Positions 5,741 through 13,741 of a stretch of 25,263 bases of DNA are shown here, piece after piece; within the stretch, counting starts at the first letter, position 1; each line of letters opens with the position of its first letter. Source of the stretch: UBA11475 sp045655805 (GTDB lineage Bacteria; Bacillota; Clostridia; Christensenellales; Borkfalkiaceae); NCBI GenBank assembly GCA_045655805.1, contig JAZOPZ010000006.1, positions 1 through 25,263 on the forward strand, written 5' to 3'. A model generated the notes under the pieces. It searched no databases. It was given only the letters and a program-made list of their open reading frames with translations, and was not told the DNA's origin. The translations under genes and the position numbers were made by a program.

Positions 5741-6604
5741 ATGAGCGAACCTATAAAATTCACAAAACTCAAAAAAGAGCGTCTTTTTTCATACCCCGAC
5801 AGCGAACTAGACTTTCATTGGGCGTACAGTTATCCCGTTGGTGAACACACGCACGATTATTACGAGTTTTTGGTGTTTACGAAAAGCAAAACCAACCATA
5901 AACTCAACGGGGTATGGGAAGAACTACCACACGGTAGTTTCGTATTTATTGCACCCGACACCCCCCACGCTATTGCTCCGATAAAAAACTTGCAAAGCGA
6001 ACACCTCAACGTATCTATAAGCAAGGAAAAGTTAGAACAAATTTGTGGTGGCATTTTAGACGATCTCTTTCCACTTTATATAAAAGATAGATGTTTTCAA
6101 ACAATGCTTTCGCAAAGCGAATTTGACTATTTTTATAACAAGGCAAGGGAAATTTCTTCTTCAACGTACAAGGACACAAAAAGGGATAAACTTATAATTT
6201 GCGAAATGATTCTTTCAGCAGTATCGCTAATATATTCACGCACGACGCAAACAAACAAAAGCATACCGACTTGGTTTAACGACTTGCTCTACAAAATAAA
6301 CGACGTGAACTTTGACCTATCTTCTGTAAAAAAGGTGTACGAAATTTCAAACTATTCCCCTGCAACAATAGTTAAATATTTTAAAGAATATACGGGCGAA
6401 ACGATAGTTTCTTACCTAGCAAAAATAAAGATAAACCGTGCCTGCGCGCTACTTCAAACGACGGACTTTACGGTGCTTGAAATTTCAAATGCTCTTAAAT
6501 ACGATAGTTTAAGTCATTTTAATAGACTTTTCAAAAAAGCAACGGGGCAAACGCCAACGGAATTTAGAAACCATTTTAAATCGTTGAACACTTCGGCAAA
6601 ATAA
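5741..6604 (+). CDS. AraC-family transcriptional regulator
   Basis: A 287-residue regulator. The N-terminal cupin-like sensor domain shows GEHTHDYYEFLVF (about residues 32-44) and the strand-turn PHGSFVFIAPDTPHAI (about 63-78), the sugar-binding jelly-roll pattern. The C-terminal double helix-turn-helix (about 190-285) ends with the AraC signature, seen as EISNALKYDSLSHFNRLFKK and TGQTPTEFRNHF. It probably senses a sugar or sugar phosphate and activates the downstream fructokinase/phosphomannose isomerase genes: two 17-bp direct repeats 21 bp apart begin at its stop codon, before the kinase promoter. The gene appears leaderless. Confidence 0.9.
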   Translation: MSEPIKFTKLKKERLFSYPDSELDFHWAYSYPVGEHTHDYYEFLVFTKSKTNHKLNGVWEELPHGSFVFIAPDTPHAIAPIKNLQSEHLNVSISKEKLEQICGGILDDLFPLYIKDRCFQTMLSQSEFDYFYNKAREISSSTYKDTKRDKLIICEMILSAVSLIYSRTTQTNKSIPTWFNDLLYKINDVNFDLSSVKKVYEISNYSPATIVKYFKEYTGETIVSYLAKIKINRACALLQTTDFTVLEISNALKYDSLSHFNRLFKKATGQTPTEFRNHFKSLNTSAK

Positions 6605-6641
6605 TGGCTGTTTTTTATCGAAATATGGCGATTTTTTATCA
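6604..6641. promoter_or_regulatory. Direct-repeat operator candidate for the AraC protein
   Basis: ATGGCTGTTTTTTATCG (6604-6620) and ATGGCGATTTTTTATCA (6625-6641) match at 14 of 17 positions with a 21-bp period, two helical turns. Tandem same-orientation sites of this spacing are characteristic of AraC-type activators. A weak promoter (TTGCTT at 6656-6661, TTAATT at 6679-6684) follows, as expected for an activated gene. Confidence 0.5.
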
Positions 6642-6707
6642 TTTTTAAAAAAGAGTTGCTTGTTTAATAAGCACGAGATTAATTAACACGAAAAGGCGGT
6701 AAATATT

Positions 6708-7589
6708 ATGATACTTTCTGTAGGTGAAATTGTAGCCGATATGTTCGGCGAGAATAAAAACGGCAAATTAGTGCTGGACTGCAACGTGGGTGGCGCACCT
6801 TTTAACCTTGCTGTAAACGCTAAAAAGGCAGGTGCTACGGTTGCTTTTTTAGGTAGAGTTGGCAACGACAACGTGGGCGCCTATCTTAAAGAAAAAGCCG
6901 AAAAAGCAAAACTCGATTACCTTTATATTCAAACGGATGAAAAGCGTAGTACTACACTTGCTTTCGTAACGCTTAAAGATGGCGAAAGAGACTTTTCGTT
7001 TATGCGCAATGGTACTGCTGACTTTAATATCGACGAAAAGGAATTTTCTTTTGAACATTGCGCAAAACTTAATATCGTTCACATCGGCTCTTTAATGCTT
7101 TCGGAAAAGAAAGGCAGAAAGGTTGCCTCACACTTTTTGAAAAAGGCGAAGGATTTGGGGATTTCAGTAAGTTTTGACCTCAACTTTAGAAAAGATATTT
7201 TTAAAGATATCAAGCAAGCGCGCAAAGTTTATAAAAAGTTCGTTGAAGATGCAGATATCGTAAAATTCTCTGAAGATGAAGTGTTAGAATACACTGGCAT
7301 GGACAACTTTGACGAAGCCGTTCAATCCCTTTTAAAGCCAAACAAGTTAATTTTGGTAACTAAAGGTGCTGACGGTAGCGCTTACTATTACAACGGAAAA
7401 TCGGGTACTGTACCAACCCGTCCCGTTACACCGATTGACACAACGGGCGCAGGCGACGCGTTCTTTGGAACTTTCCTTGCGCGTATCGACGGTAAACCAC
7501 TTAACAAAGAAACTATTGAAATTGCCCTCGCTTATGCAAACAATCAAGGCGCTTTTACAACTCAATTTAAAGGGGCAATACAACTATGA
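6708..7589 (+). CDS. Fructokinase, PfkB family
   Basis: A 293-residue sugar kinase of the PfkB/ribokinase fold that phosphorylates fructose (or a related ketose) with ATP. N-terminal SVGEIVADMF and GGAPFNLAVNAKKAGA are the first PfkB signature with the substrate-binding GG. The second signature PIDTTGAGDAFFGTF carries the anion hole and the catalytic base Asp 250. The length is typical of fructokinases (about 290-320). AAGGCGG precedes the ATG. Its stop overlaps the start of the phosphomannose isomerase gene (ATGA), showing translational coupling; together they would bring fructose and mannose into fructose-6-phosphate. Confidence 0.88.
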   Translation: MILSVGEIVADMFGENKNGKLVLDCNVGGAPFNLAVNAKKAGATVAFLGRVGNDNVGAYLKEKAEKAKLDYLYIQTDEKRSTTLAFVTLKDGERDFSFMRNGTADFNIDEKEFSFEHCAKLNIVHIGSLMLSEKKGRKVASHFLKKAKDLGISVSFDLNFRKDIFKDIKQARKVYKKFVEDADIVKFSEDEVLEYTGMDNFDEAVQSLLKPNKLILVTKGADGSAYYYNGKSGTVPTRPVTPIDTTGAGDAFFGTFLARIDGKPLNKETIEIALAYANNQGAFTTQFKGAIQL

Positions 7590-8659
7590 CCGATATTAAA
7601 AAAATAGTAACTCAACCTATATTTTTTGAAAGCAACAGAGTTTATAGAATTTACCTCGGTGGCAAGCCTTATAAAAAACTTTTTGACGACGATTTCATGC
7701 CAGACACCGATAATAACTTTCCTGAAGAATGGATTTCCAGCAAGGTAAAAGCAATCAATCCAAAATACTTCGGCAAGCGCGACGGTGTTTCCGTAGTTAA
7801 AGGAACGGATTTATTTTTGGACGATTTATTAAACGACTACCCTAACGAACTTTTAGGCAATAGAAAATTTGACTGTTTGGTTAAGTTTTTAGATAGCGCT
7901 ATTAGACTTCCTTTCCAAGTTCACCCAACTAAAGAGTTTTCTAGAAAACACTTCAATAGCGATTACGGCAAAACGGAATCTTGGCTCGTCGTGGCGACTA
8001 GACCGGGTGCTAAACTTTACTTTGGTTTTAACGATAAACTCACCAAAGAAGAACTTTCGGCTTTAGAAGAACGCAGTGAAACTGAAAAAGACATTATGGG
8101 CACGCTTTTACACGGCGTCGACGCAAAACCGGGCGATATTTGGCTTATTAAGGCAGGGCTTATACACGCAATCGGTGCAGGTTGTACTATAGTTGAAGTT
8201 CAAGAACCTACCGACTTTACCATTCAACCAGAGCGTTGGTGTGGCGACTATCACTTGAGCGAACAAGAAGAATATATCGGTTTAGATAAAGACACGGCTT
8301 TAGGCGCTATCAATTTTGACGTTTACGGTGAAAACGCCCTTGCTTACGCCAGGGTTACCCCTACCACAACGATTGACAAAGACGGCTATAAAAAAGAAAT
8401 TTTAATCAGTTACGACGACACCACTTGCTTTGGCGAAGTTCGCCACACCGTCCAAAACGGCGCAAGTTTCGTACCTGACTTCGGTCCTTGCGTTTACATT
8501 TGTTTAGAAGGTTCGGCTAAAATTATCGGCGACGACTACTCTAAAAAAGTTAAGGCAGGCGATTACTTCTTCTTGCCGTATTCAGCGCAAGGTAAATTTA
8601 CCGTTAAATCTGACGCTAAAGCAGTATTTATCGAGTGTTTACCAAGTAAACAAGACTAA
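7586..8659 (+). CDS. manA: Mannose-6-phosphate isomerase, class I
   Basis: A 357-residue cupin metalloenzyme interconverting mannose-6-phosphate and fructose-6-phosphate. The zinc site is visible as FQVHP (Gln and His, about residues 112-116), Glu in GKTESW (about 131-136) and a later His in LIHAIGAG (about 192-199). EPTDFTIQPERW is the conserved post-active-site segment. C-terminal VKAGDYFFLPYSAQGKF closes the second cupin. The length is in the range of Gram-positive class I enzymes (about 310-360). It overlaps the fructokinase gene by 4 bases, so both should be under the upstream AraC regulator. A terminator follows. Confidence 0.88.
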   Translation: MTDIKKIVTQPIFFESNRVYRIYLGGKPYKKLFDDDFMPDTDNNFPEEWISSKVKAINPKYFGKRDGVSVVKGTDLFLDDLLNDYPNELLGNRKFDCLVKFLDSAIRLPFQVHPTKEFSRKHFNSDYGKTESWLVVATRPGAKLYFGFNDKLTKEELSALEERSETEKDIMGTLLHGVDAKPGDIWLIKAGLIHAIGAGCTIVEVQEPTDFTIQPERWCGDYHLSEQEEYIGLDKDTALGAINFDVYGENALAYARVTPTTTIDKDGYKKEILISYDDTTCFGEVRHTVQNGASFVPDFGPCVYICLEGSAKIIGDDYSKKVKAGDYFFLPYSAQGKFTVKSDAKAVFIECLPSKQD

Positions 8660-8663
8660 AAAA

Positions 8664-8696
8664 ATAAGGCATAGTTGGTACTACGCCTTTTTTATT
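8664..8696. terminator. Bidirectional terminator between manA and kdgK
   Basis: AAGGCATAGT-TGGT-ACTACGCCTT forms a 10-bp stem with one A-C mismatch, with a T-run on each strand. It separates the two convergent operons. Confidence 0.8.
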
Positions 8697-8706
8697 TTAA
8701 ATATTT

Positions 8707-9729
8707 TTATCTTTGAACTCTGCCACTTCCGTCGCCACCTGCAAGTTTTTCAACTTCGGCAACCGAAACCCTATTATAATCGCCTTCAATCGAGTGTTTA
8801 AGCGCCGATGCAGCAACTGCAAATTCGATAGCAGATTGAGTATCTTTGCCGTTTAATAAAGCATAGATAAGCCCACCACCGAAACTATCGCCACCACCAA
8901 CACGGTCAACGATATGCAAGTGGTACGATTTTGAAAAACAATAATTTTCGCCGTCGAAAAGCATACCTGCCCAGTCGTTATCGCTTGCCGAAATTGAAGA
9001 ACGCAAAGTGATTGCGACTTTTTCAAAACCAAATTTATCGGCAAGTTGTTTAGCAACGGACTTGTAGCCGTCGTGATTTAACTTACCGCCGTAAATATCG
9101 GTGTTTTCAGCCTCAATGCCGAATACGTCTTTAGCGTCTTCTTCGTTAGAAATACAAACGTCGACGAATTTGCAAAGTTCGCTCATAACTTCACGGGCTT
9201 GCTGTCTTGTCCAAAGTTTACCACGATAGTTTAAGTCGCAGGAAACTTTAACGCCCATCTTTTTGGCTTGCTTACAAGCCTCTAGGCAAATTGCAGGGAG
9301 ATTTCCACCGAGCGCAGGCGTTATTCCCGTAAAGTGAAACCAATCTGCGCCGTTAAAAATTTCTGCCCAATTAAAATCTTCTAAAGTTGCCTCTGCAATA
9401 GATGAGTGCGCCCTATCGTAAATGCAAACGGAGCCTCTTTGCGACGCGCCTTTTTCTAAATAGTAAATACCTACCCTGTCGCCACCACGAACGATTTTTG
9501 AAGTATCAACGCCAAAATAACGCAAAGAATTAATTGCACTTTGACCGATTGCGTGCGACGGAAGTTTAGTGATATACACGCTATCTAAACCATAGTTTGC
9601 TAGCGACACGGCAACGTTTGCTTCACCCCCACCGAAAGTTGCTTGCATTTGGTCGTTTTGAAAAAACCTATAATAACCGTTAGGCGCAAGCCTTAACATG
9701 ATTTCACCGAAAGTTACGACTTTTTTCAT
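8707..9729 (-). CDS. kdgK: 2-keto-3-deoxygluconate kinase
   Basis: A 340-residue PfkB-family kinase making 2-keto-3-deoxy-6-phosphogluconate (KDPG) from KDG. Key segments are VTFGEIMLRLAPNGYYRFFQ, FGGGEANVAVSLANYGL (first PfkB signature), CDLNYRGKLW, and the ATP-site signature DRVGGGDSFGGGLIYAL, with the catalytic Asp in GGGD. The C-terminal GGDGSGRVQR is typical of clostridial KDG kinases. It is the last gene of the minus-strand operon and its AGAGGT ribosome binding site lies in the 3' end of the YitT gene. With the KDPG aldolase two genes upstream it completes breakdown of KDG, as formed from uronates, to pyruvate and glyceraldehyde-3-phosphate. Confidence 0.92.
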   Translation of the reverse strand: MKKVVTFGEIMLRLAPNGYYRFFQNDQMQATFGGGEANVAVSLANYGLDSVYITKLPSHAIGQSAINSLRYFGVDTSKIVRGGDRVGIYYLEKGASQRGSVCIYDRAHSSIAEATLEDFNWAEIFNGADWFHFTGITPALGGNLPAICLEACKQAKKMGVKVSCDLNYRGKLWTRQQAREVMSELCKFVDVCISNEEDAKDVFGIEAENTDIYGGKLNHDGYKSVAKQLADKFGFEKVAITLRSSISASDNDWAGMLFDGENYCFSKSYHLHIVDRVGGGDSFGGGLIYALLNGKDTQSAIEFAVAASALKHSIEGDYNRVSVAEVEKLAGGDGSGRVQR

Positions 9730-9734
9730 AATTT

Positions 9735-10685
9735 TTATACCTCTTTGTTTTTATTTTCGTTTTCCATAACGGCTACTTGTTCCAAAGCCGTCGTTTGTTC
9801 TTTGATAATCGAAGTCGTTTGTTCATCCAAAGCTTGGAAACCTTGTCCGCGAACTTCCACCGATTCGTTGATAATGATAAATGCGCGCGGATCCACCGCT
9901 TTCACCATTTGTTTTAATTGCGTAAGCTGACGGTTTTTCACGCAAGTGAGGATTACGTTATGGCTGTTATGCGTGTACATGCCCTGTCCTTCCAGCATCG
10001 TAACCCCTCTTGGACTGTTATGTACGAGCGTTTCCGATAACTCTTCGCCTTTGTCCGTAATAATGATGCAAAGTTTGGATTTTTCCAAGCCCATCAATAC
10101 GAATTCGGACACTTTCGTGCTGCCGAACACCACGATCAAAGCGTATAACATATTATCGGGATTTTTCGTTACGATCGCGCCCATAAGAACGATTATTGCA
10201 TCCAAAATCCCCACGCAAACGGGTATTTTTAAACCCTTAATCGCACGGGCGATCAACCTGCCCAAAAGCTCCGTGCCGCCGCTTGAAAATTCGTAGCGGA
10301 CGAAAAGTCCGATGCCGATCCCTTGACAAACGCCGCCGTACAAAGACGCCAAAACGCCGTCGTCCGTTAAAACGGGCAAGAATGCGAACAAGTCTGTTAC
10401 GACGCCCAACGTTACGATGGTAATCAAGCACCGATAAATAAATTTCCAGCCGAAAAGTTTCATTCCGAAAATCAAAATCGGTAAATTGATCACAATCGAA
10501 ACCATACCGACGGGCAACTTTTCATTTAATAAATGCACGATAACGGAAAGCCCCGTTACACCGCCTGCAACAATAGAGTTAGGTGCTAAAAACAAGCTCG
10601 TACTCGCCGCATACGCTACGCACCCAAAAAGCATAAATAAATAGCCTTTGAGTTCATCCAACGCTTTCTTTTTTATTTCTCGCAT
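9735..10685 (-). CDS. YitT-family membrane protein (DUF161 plus DUF2179)
   Basis: A 316-residue protein. Residues 10-205 hold about five to six hydrophobic segments of the YitT/DUF161 type, including the Gly-rich SIVAGGVTGLSVIVHLL and SSGGTELLGRLIA motifs. The C-terminal cytoplasmic DUF2179 domain (about 210-290) is visible as KLCIIITDKGEELSETLV, RGVTMLEGQGMYT and VKAVDPRAFIIINESVEVRG. The function of this family is not established; a transport role is often suggested. It starts inside the 3' end of the aldolase gene (13-bp overlap), with GGAG just before the ATG. Composition differs from neighbours: bases 10261-10380 are 68/120 G+C (57%), suggesting acquisition from another genome. Confidence 0.85.
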   Translation of the reverse strand: MREIKKKALDELKGYLFMLFGCVAYAASTSLFLAPNSIVAGGVTGLSVIVHLLNEKLPVGMVSIVINLPILIFGMKLFGWKFIYRCLITIVTLGVVTDLFAFLPVLTDDGVLASLYGGVCQGIGIGLFVRYEFSSGGTELLGRLIARAIKGLKIPVCVGILDAIIVLMGAIVTKNPDNMLYALIVVFGSTKVSEFVLMGLEKSKLCIIITDKGEELSETLVHNSPRGVTMLEGQGMYTHNSHNVILTCVKNRQLTQLKQMVKAVDPRAFIIINESVEVRGQGFQALDEQTTSIIKEQTTALEQVAVMENENKNKEV

Positions 10686-11224
10686 TTCTCCAAAGCCTCT
10701 TTTACGAAGAAACTACCGCCGATCGCGGCAACTTTATCGAACGCCAAGAACTCGTCGATGTTGCTTCTATCCACACCGCCCGTAGGAATGAATTTTACTT
10801 GTGGAAATGGCGCTGAAAGCGCTTTTAACGCCTTTAAGCCACCATAAATATTTGCAGGGAAAAACTTAACGATATCAATACCTAATTCAAGCGCTTGCAT
10901 AATTTCGGTCGGAGTTACGCAACCCGGGTAATACGGTACGCCGTGTTTTTTGCAAACCTTTGCTACAGAACTAGAAAGCCCTGGCGAAACTATAAAAGTT
11001 GCCCCCGCTTTTAGCGCTTGTTTGCATTGTTCAGCGTTAATAACCGTGCCTGCGCCGATTTCCATATCCGGATAGTTTTTGCAAGCGTATTCGATTGCCT
11101 CTTTAGCGCACGCCGTACGAAAAGTGATTTCAGCACAATTTATGCCGTTATTTTTTAACGCTTTAAGTATAGCGTCGGTTTCTGAAATTTCTTTAATAAC
11201 TACTACTGGTATATATTTTTCCAT
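10673..11224 (-). CDS. eda: KDPG aldolase, shortened at the C-terminus
   Basis: A 183-residue class I aldolase that splits KDPG into pyruvate and glyceraldehyde-3-phosphate. Active-site features are Glu 32 in AEITFRT, the phosphate/pyruvate-binding PGLSS and PGCVTPTEI segments, the Schiff-base Lys 120 in IVKFFPA, and IPTGG near 146-150. Usual family length is about 205-215; here the protein stops after GGSFFVKEALEKCEK, so the last helix is mostly missing. The truncation coincides with the start of the compositionally distinct YitT gene, which overlaps it. All catalytic residues remain, so it may still work. The start codon lies 4 bases after the stop of the symporter gene. Confidence 0.88.
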   Translation of the reverse strand: MEKYIPVVVIKEISETDAILKALKNNGINCAEITFRTACAKEAIEYACKNYPDMEIGAGTVINAEQCKQALKAGATFIVSPGLSSSVAKVCKKHGVPYYPGCVTPTEIMQALELGIDIVKFFPANIYGGLKALKALSAPFPQVKFIPTGGVDRSNIDEFLAFDKVAAIGGSFFVKEALEKCEK

Positions 11225-11228
11225 AATT

Positions 11229-12623
11229 TTAACCTACAAACGGAGTTATAATCGTGATTATTGAGAATACTGCAATAAGTATTGGTAAAACGAACTTAAA
11301 GTATTTTTCCATCCAAGGCCTAATCTTTAATCCTTCACCTTGGTTTGCTTCGCTGACGAAATTTTCGTAGCCCCAGCCTTTTTTGAGGGTACAGAAAAGC
11401 ACGAAGATAAACGAGCCGACAGGAAGTAATATGTTAGAAACTAAAATATCTTCCATATCCATAATACCCTTGCCACCGATAGCAACCGACGACCAAGCGT
11501 TAAAGCCGAGCACGCAAGGAATTGACAATACGAAAATAGCAATGCCGAATATGATACAAGTCTTTACCCTTGACATACCGAATAAATCTTGTGCACACGC
11601 AAATATGTTTTCGAATACGGCAAAAACCGTTGAAAGCGCTGCAAACGCCAAGAAGATAAAGAACAACGAGCCCCAAATTCTACCGCCTGCCATATTGTTA
11701 AATATGTTAGGGAAAACGCTAAAGATAAAGCCAGCGCCTTCGTTTACTTGACCGTTGTTGTAAGTAAAGCAAGCAGGGAAAATAATTAAGCCTGAAACGA
11801 TTGCTACGAAAGTATCTAATACTGCAATGTTGATAGATTCACCTAAAAGCGAACGGTCTTTATTTAAATAACTACCAAAAATCGCCATAGAGCCGATACC
11901 TAAAGACAGCGTAAAGAACGCTTGACTCATTGCACCGGTAATTATTTTGAAAACACCAACTTCTTTCATAAGGTCAAAGTTAGGAATAAGATAAAATTTT
12001 AAGCCTTCACCTGCGCCGTCAAGGAATAGCCCCTTGATTGCAACGCCGACCATTATAATTAAAAGCGCCACCATCATAAACTTGGTTACTCTTTCAAGGC
12101 TCTTTTTAACGCCTAAAGAACAAACCAAAATACCCAACGCGCAAACGATACCTACGAAAAGTATTTGCGTCCAAGGGTCAGCGAGCATTTCGCCAAACTT
12201 ACCACTAACTTGTACGGCGTTAAGCCCTACGAAATCGCCTTTCGCCGTCTTAACGAAGTATTGCAACACCCAAGCAGTAACGGATGTATAAAACATCATA
12301 AGCACAATGTTGCCAATAAAAGCACCGTAACCGTGGTAATGCCATTTTTGACCAGGTTTTTCCAACGCTTGATAAAGTTTGGCAGGGCTTTTTTGACTTG
12401 CTCTACCGAGGGCGAATTCCATAGTCATAACAGGCACGCCCATCACAACCAAGAACACCAAGTACAACAATACGAATAACCCACCACCGTATTGACCAGC
12501 CATATAAGGGAACTTCCACACGTTGCCAACACCTATTGCACAACCTGCAGAAAGTAAAATGAACCCTAAACGGCTACCTAATTTTTCTCTTTCTTGTCCA
12601 GTTTTTAATCCTTGATTTTCCAT
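11229..12623 (-). CDS. Sodium-dependent transporter, NSS (SNF) family
   Basis: A 464-residue membrane protein with about 11-12 hydrophobic segments. The first helix carries the family signature GCAIGVGNVWKFPYMAGQYG (about residues 28-47), which forms the sodium and substrate site in LeuT-like transporters, followed by GVPVMTMEFALGR. NSS members take up amino acids or amines with Na+; the substrate here is unknown. AAGGAAGA precedes the ATG. It lies between a TMEM164-like protein and KDPG aldolase in the same operon, an odd setting for an amino-acid transporter. Confidence 0.9.
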   Translation of the reverse strand: MENQGLKTGQEREKLGSRLGFILLSAGCAIGVGNVWKFPYMAGQYGGGLFVLLYLVFLVVMGVPVMTMEFALGRASQKSPAKLYQALEKPGQKWHYHGYGAFIGNIVLMMFYTSVTAWVLQYFVKTAKGDFVGLNAVQVSGKFGEMLADPWTQILFVGIVCALGILVCSLGVKKSLERVTKFMMVALLIIMVGVAIKGLFLDGAGEGLKFYLIPNFDLMKEVGVFKIITGAMSQAFFTLSLGIGSMAIFGSYLNKDRSLLGESINIAVLDTFVAIVSGLIIFPACFTYNNGQVNEGAGFIFSVFPNIFNNMAGGRIWGSLFFIFLAFAALSTVFAVFENIFACAQDLFGMSRVKTCIIFGIAIFVLSIPCVLGFNAWSSVAIGGKGIMDMEDILVSNILLPVGSFIFVLFCTLKKGWGYENFVSEANQGEGLKIRPWMEKYFKFVLPILIAVFSIITIITPFVG

Positions 12624-12648
12624 AAAAATCTTCCTTATGTTTTAGCGA

Positions 12649-13383
12649 TTAATCGCTAGTTTTTTGTTTTTTAGCGTCTAATTTACCTTTTACGATTGCA
12701 AAAACCCACATAAATATCGCACCGGAGAAAATTATAACGGCACCAAGACCGATATCGTACGGAACTTGACCAAATTTAACGCGCCACTCTTCAACGAAGA
12801 ATATAACGCTATGCAAAATATTCATATAGTTCGTATCTAACGCGTAAGCCAATATTACGGCAACGACGTAGTAACAAATCATACAAACGATAAACGGTAA
12901 AATATCTTTTTTTGTCGGTTTGAACCTTTTGAGCGCAACCGATAGCGTAAAGTACAACAACACCAAGTGGTGAAAGAAAAAACTATGAAAAGTACTAAAC
13001 TTCTTAAAAATCCCTTCACACGAAAGTATGCCACTTGGATAAAAATAGAATAATGCAACGAAGTATAAACTTGCAACAAACGCTATATTACGCATAGTTT
13101 GTCGGTGCTTTTTTGGTGAAAATTCAGCCAAAGTATACCAAATAAAATAGGTGCTACAAAAGTGCGCGGGAATAAACCATAAATCATACCCCTCGCTAGA
13201 CAAAAGCCCGACTACTTGCTTAACAACTTCCCCAACCACCATAACTATGGTAACGACTAAAAAGGGTAAGTCTTTTATTTTGTCCGATTTATTTCTAACG
13301 GCAAACCACACGGCAACAGTTATCAATAAAACGCAAGAAAGCGCCAATGGTAAAATCCAAAACTCGTTGCCTTGCCAACCCAT
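12649..13383 (-). CDS. TMEM164/YwaF-like integral membrane protein
   Basis: A 244-residue protein with about six to seven hydrophobic segments. The pattern fits the YwaF (TIGR02206)/TMEM164 family: LWFIPAHFCSTYFIWY at about residues 68-83, a second His pair in FHSFFFHHLVLLYF at about 131-144, and a conserved NYMNIL near 185. Members are predicted multi-pass proteins, some annotated as acyltransferase-like. The C-terminus is cytoplasmic and lysine-rich. AGGAGG lies 8 nt before the ATG. It is the first gene of the five-gene minus-strand operon; its promoter is at 13413-13441. Confidence 0.72.
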   Translation of the reverse strand: MGWQGNEFWILPLALSCVLLITVAVWFAVRNKSDKIKDLPFLVVTIVMVVGEVVKQVVGLLSSEGYDLWFIPAHFCSTYFIWYTLAEFSPKKHRQTMRNIAFVASLYFVALFYFYPSGILSCEGIFKKFSTFHSFFFHHLVLLYFTLSVALKRFKPTKKDILPFIVCMICYYVVAVILAYALDTNYMNILHSVIFFVEEWRVKFGQVPYDIGLGAVIIFSGAIFMWVFAIVKGKLDAKKQKTSD

Positions 13384-13412
13384 AATAACGCCTCCTTTTA
13401 GTCTACTTAACT

Positions 13413-13441
13413 ATGTTAACACAAAAAAAATTAAATATCAA
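13413..13441 (-). promoter_or_regulatory. Promoter of the TMEM164-NSS-eda-yitT-kdgK operon
   Basis: On the minus strand TTGATA (13441-13436), a 17-bp spacer and TAACAT (13418-13413). The -35 box overlaps the stop codon of the AraC-like remnant. Confidence 0.6.
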
Positions 13442-13640
13442 TAGATTTTCAAATATTGCTTGCGCCACTCAACGGGAAAACAGCCTTTATATACCATAAG
13501 CAACACGTGTTCAGGACAAATCCTAGTAATATGCTTTTCGTTTGGTAAAAAAGAGCGATAACTAGCGTATACCATATTGGACATACTATCAAAACTAACT
13601 TGTAATTTATCTGCGTAATAAGTTGCGTTCCTTTTAACAC
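13438..13640 (-). pseudogene. Remnant of an AraC-like regulator (N-terminal sensor domain)
   Basis: One minus-strand frame reads RNATYYADKLQVSFDSMSNM, then HITRICPEHVLLMVYKGCF, and stops at 13440-13438. This resembles the start of clostridial AraC regulators, where a YY-x-x-K-x-x-V-S-x-S strand leads into a Tyr/Leu-rich cupin strand. No DNA-binding half follows. A GTG at 13640 with AAGGGGG before it would start in a different frame; one extra A in the run after it would restore a reading MLKRNATYYAD. So I see both a frameshift and a 3' truncation. The position divergent from a glycosidase gene is where such a regulator normally sits. Confidence 0.42.
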
Positions 13641-13708
13641 CCCCTTTTTAGATTAACATAATTGTGTGATTTTTGCAATGTTTTTGCTATTAATTTTTTT
13701 ATTTTTCG

Positions 13709-13717
13709 TGTTATAAT
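13709..13717 (+). promoter_or_regulatory. Extended -10 promoter of the GH127 gene
   Basis: TGtTATAAT (TG at 13709-13710, TATAAT at 13712-13717) with no good -35 box. This points to an extended -10 promoter or one needing an activator. AGGAGA lies 20 bases further on. Confidence 0.55.
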
Positions 13718-13741
13718 CAAACTAACCTATAGGAGAATATT

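Noticed and set aside
13449..13640. A 63-residue hydrophobic ORF starting MLKGTQLITQ
   Set aside because: Its sequence has no family-like pattern, whereas the overlapping frame reads like an AraC sensor domain; the ORF is most likely a frameshift product.
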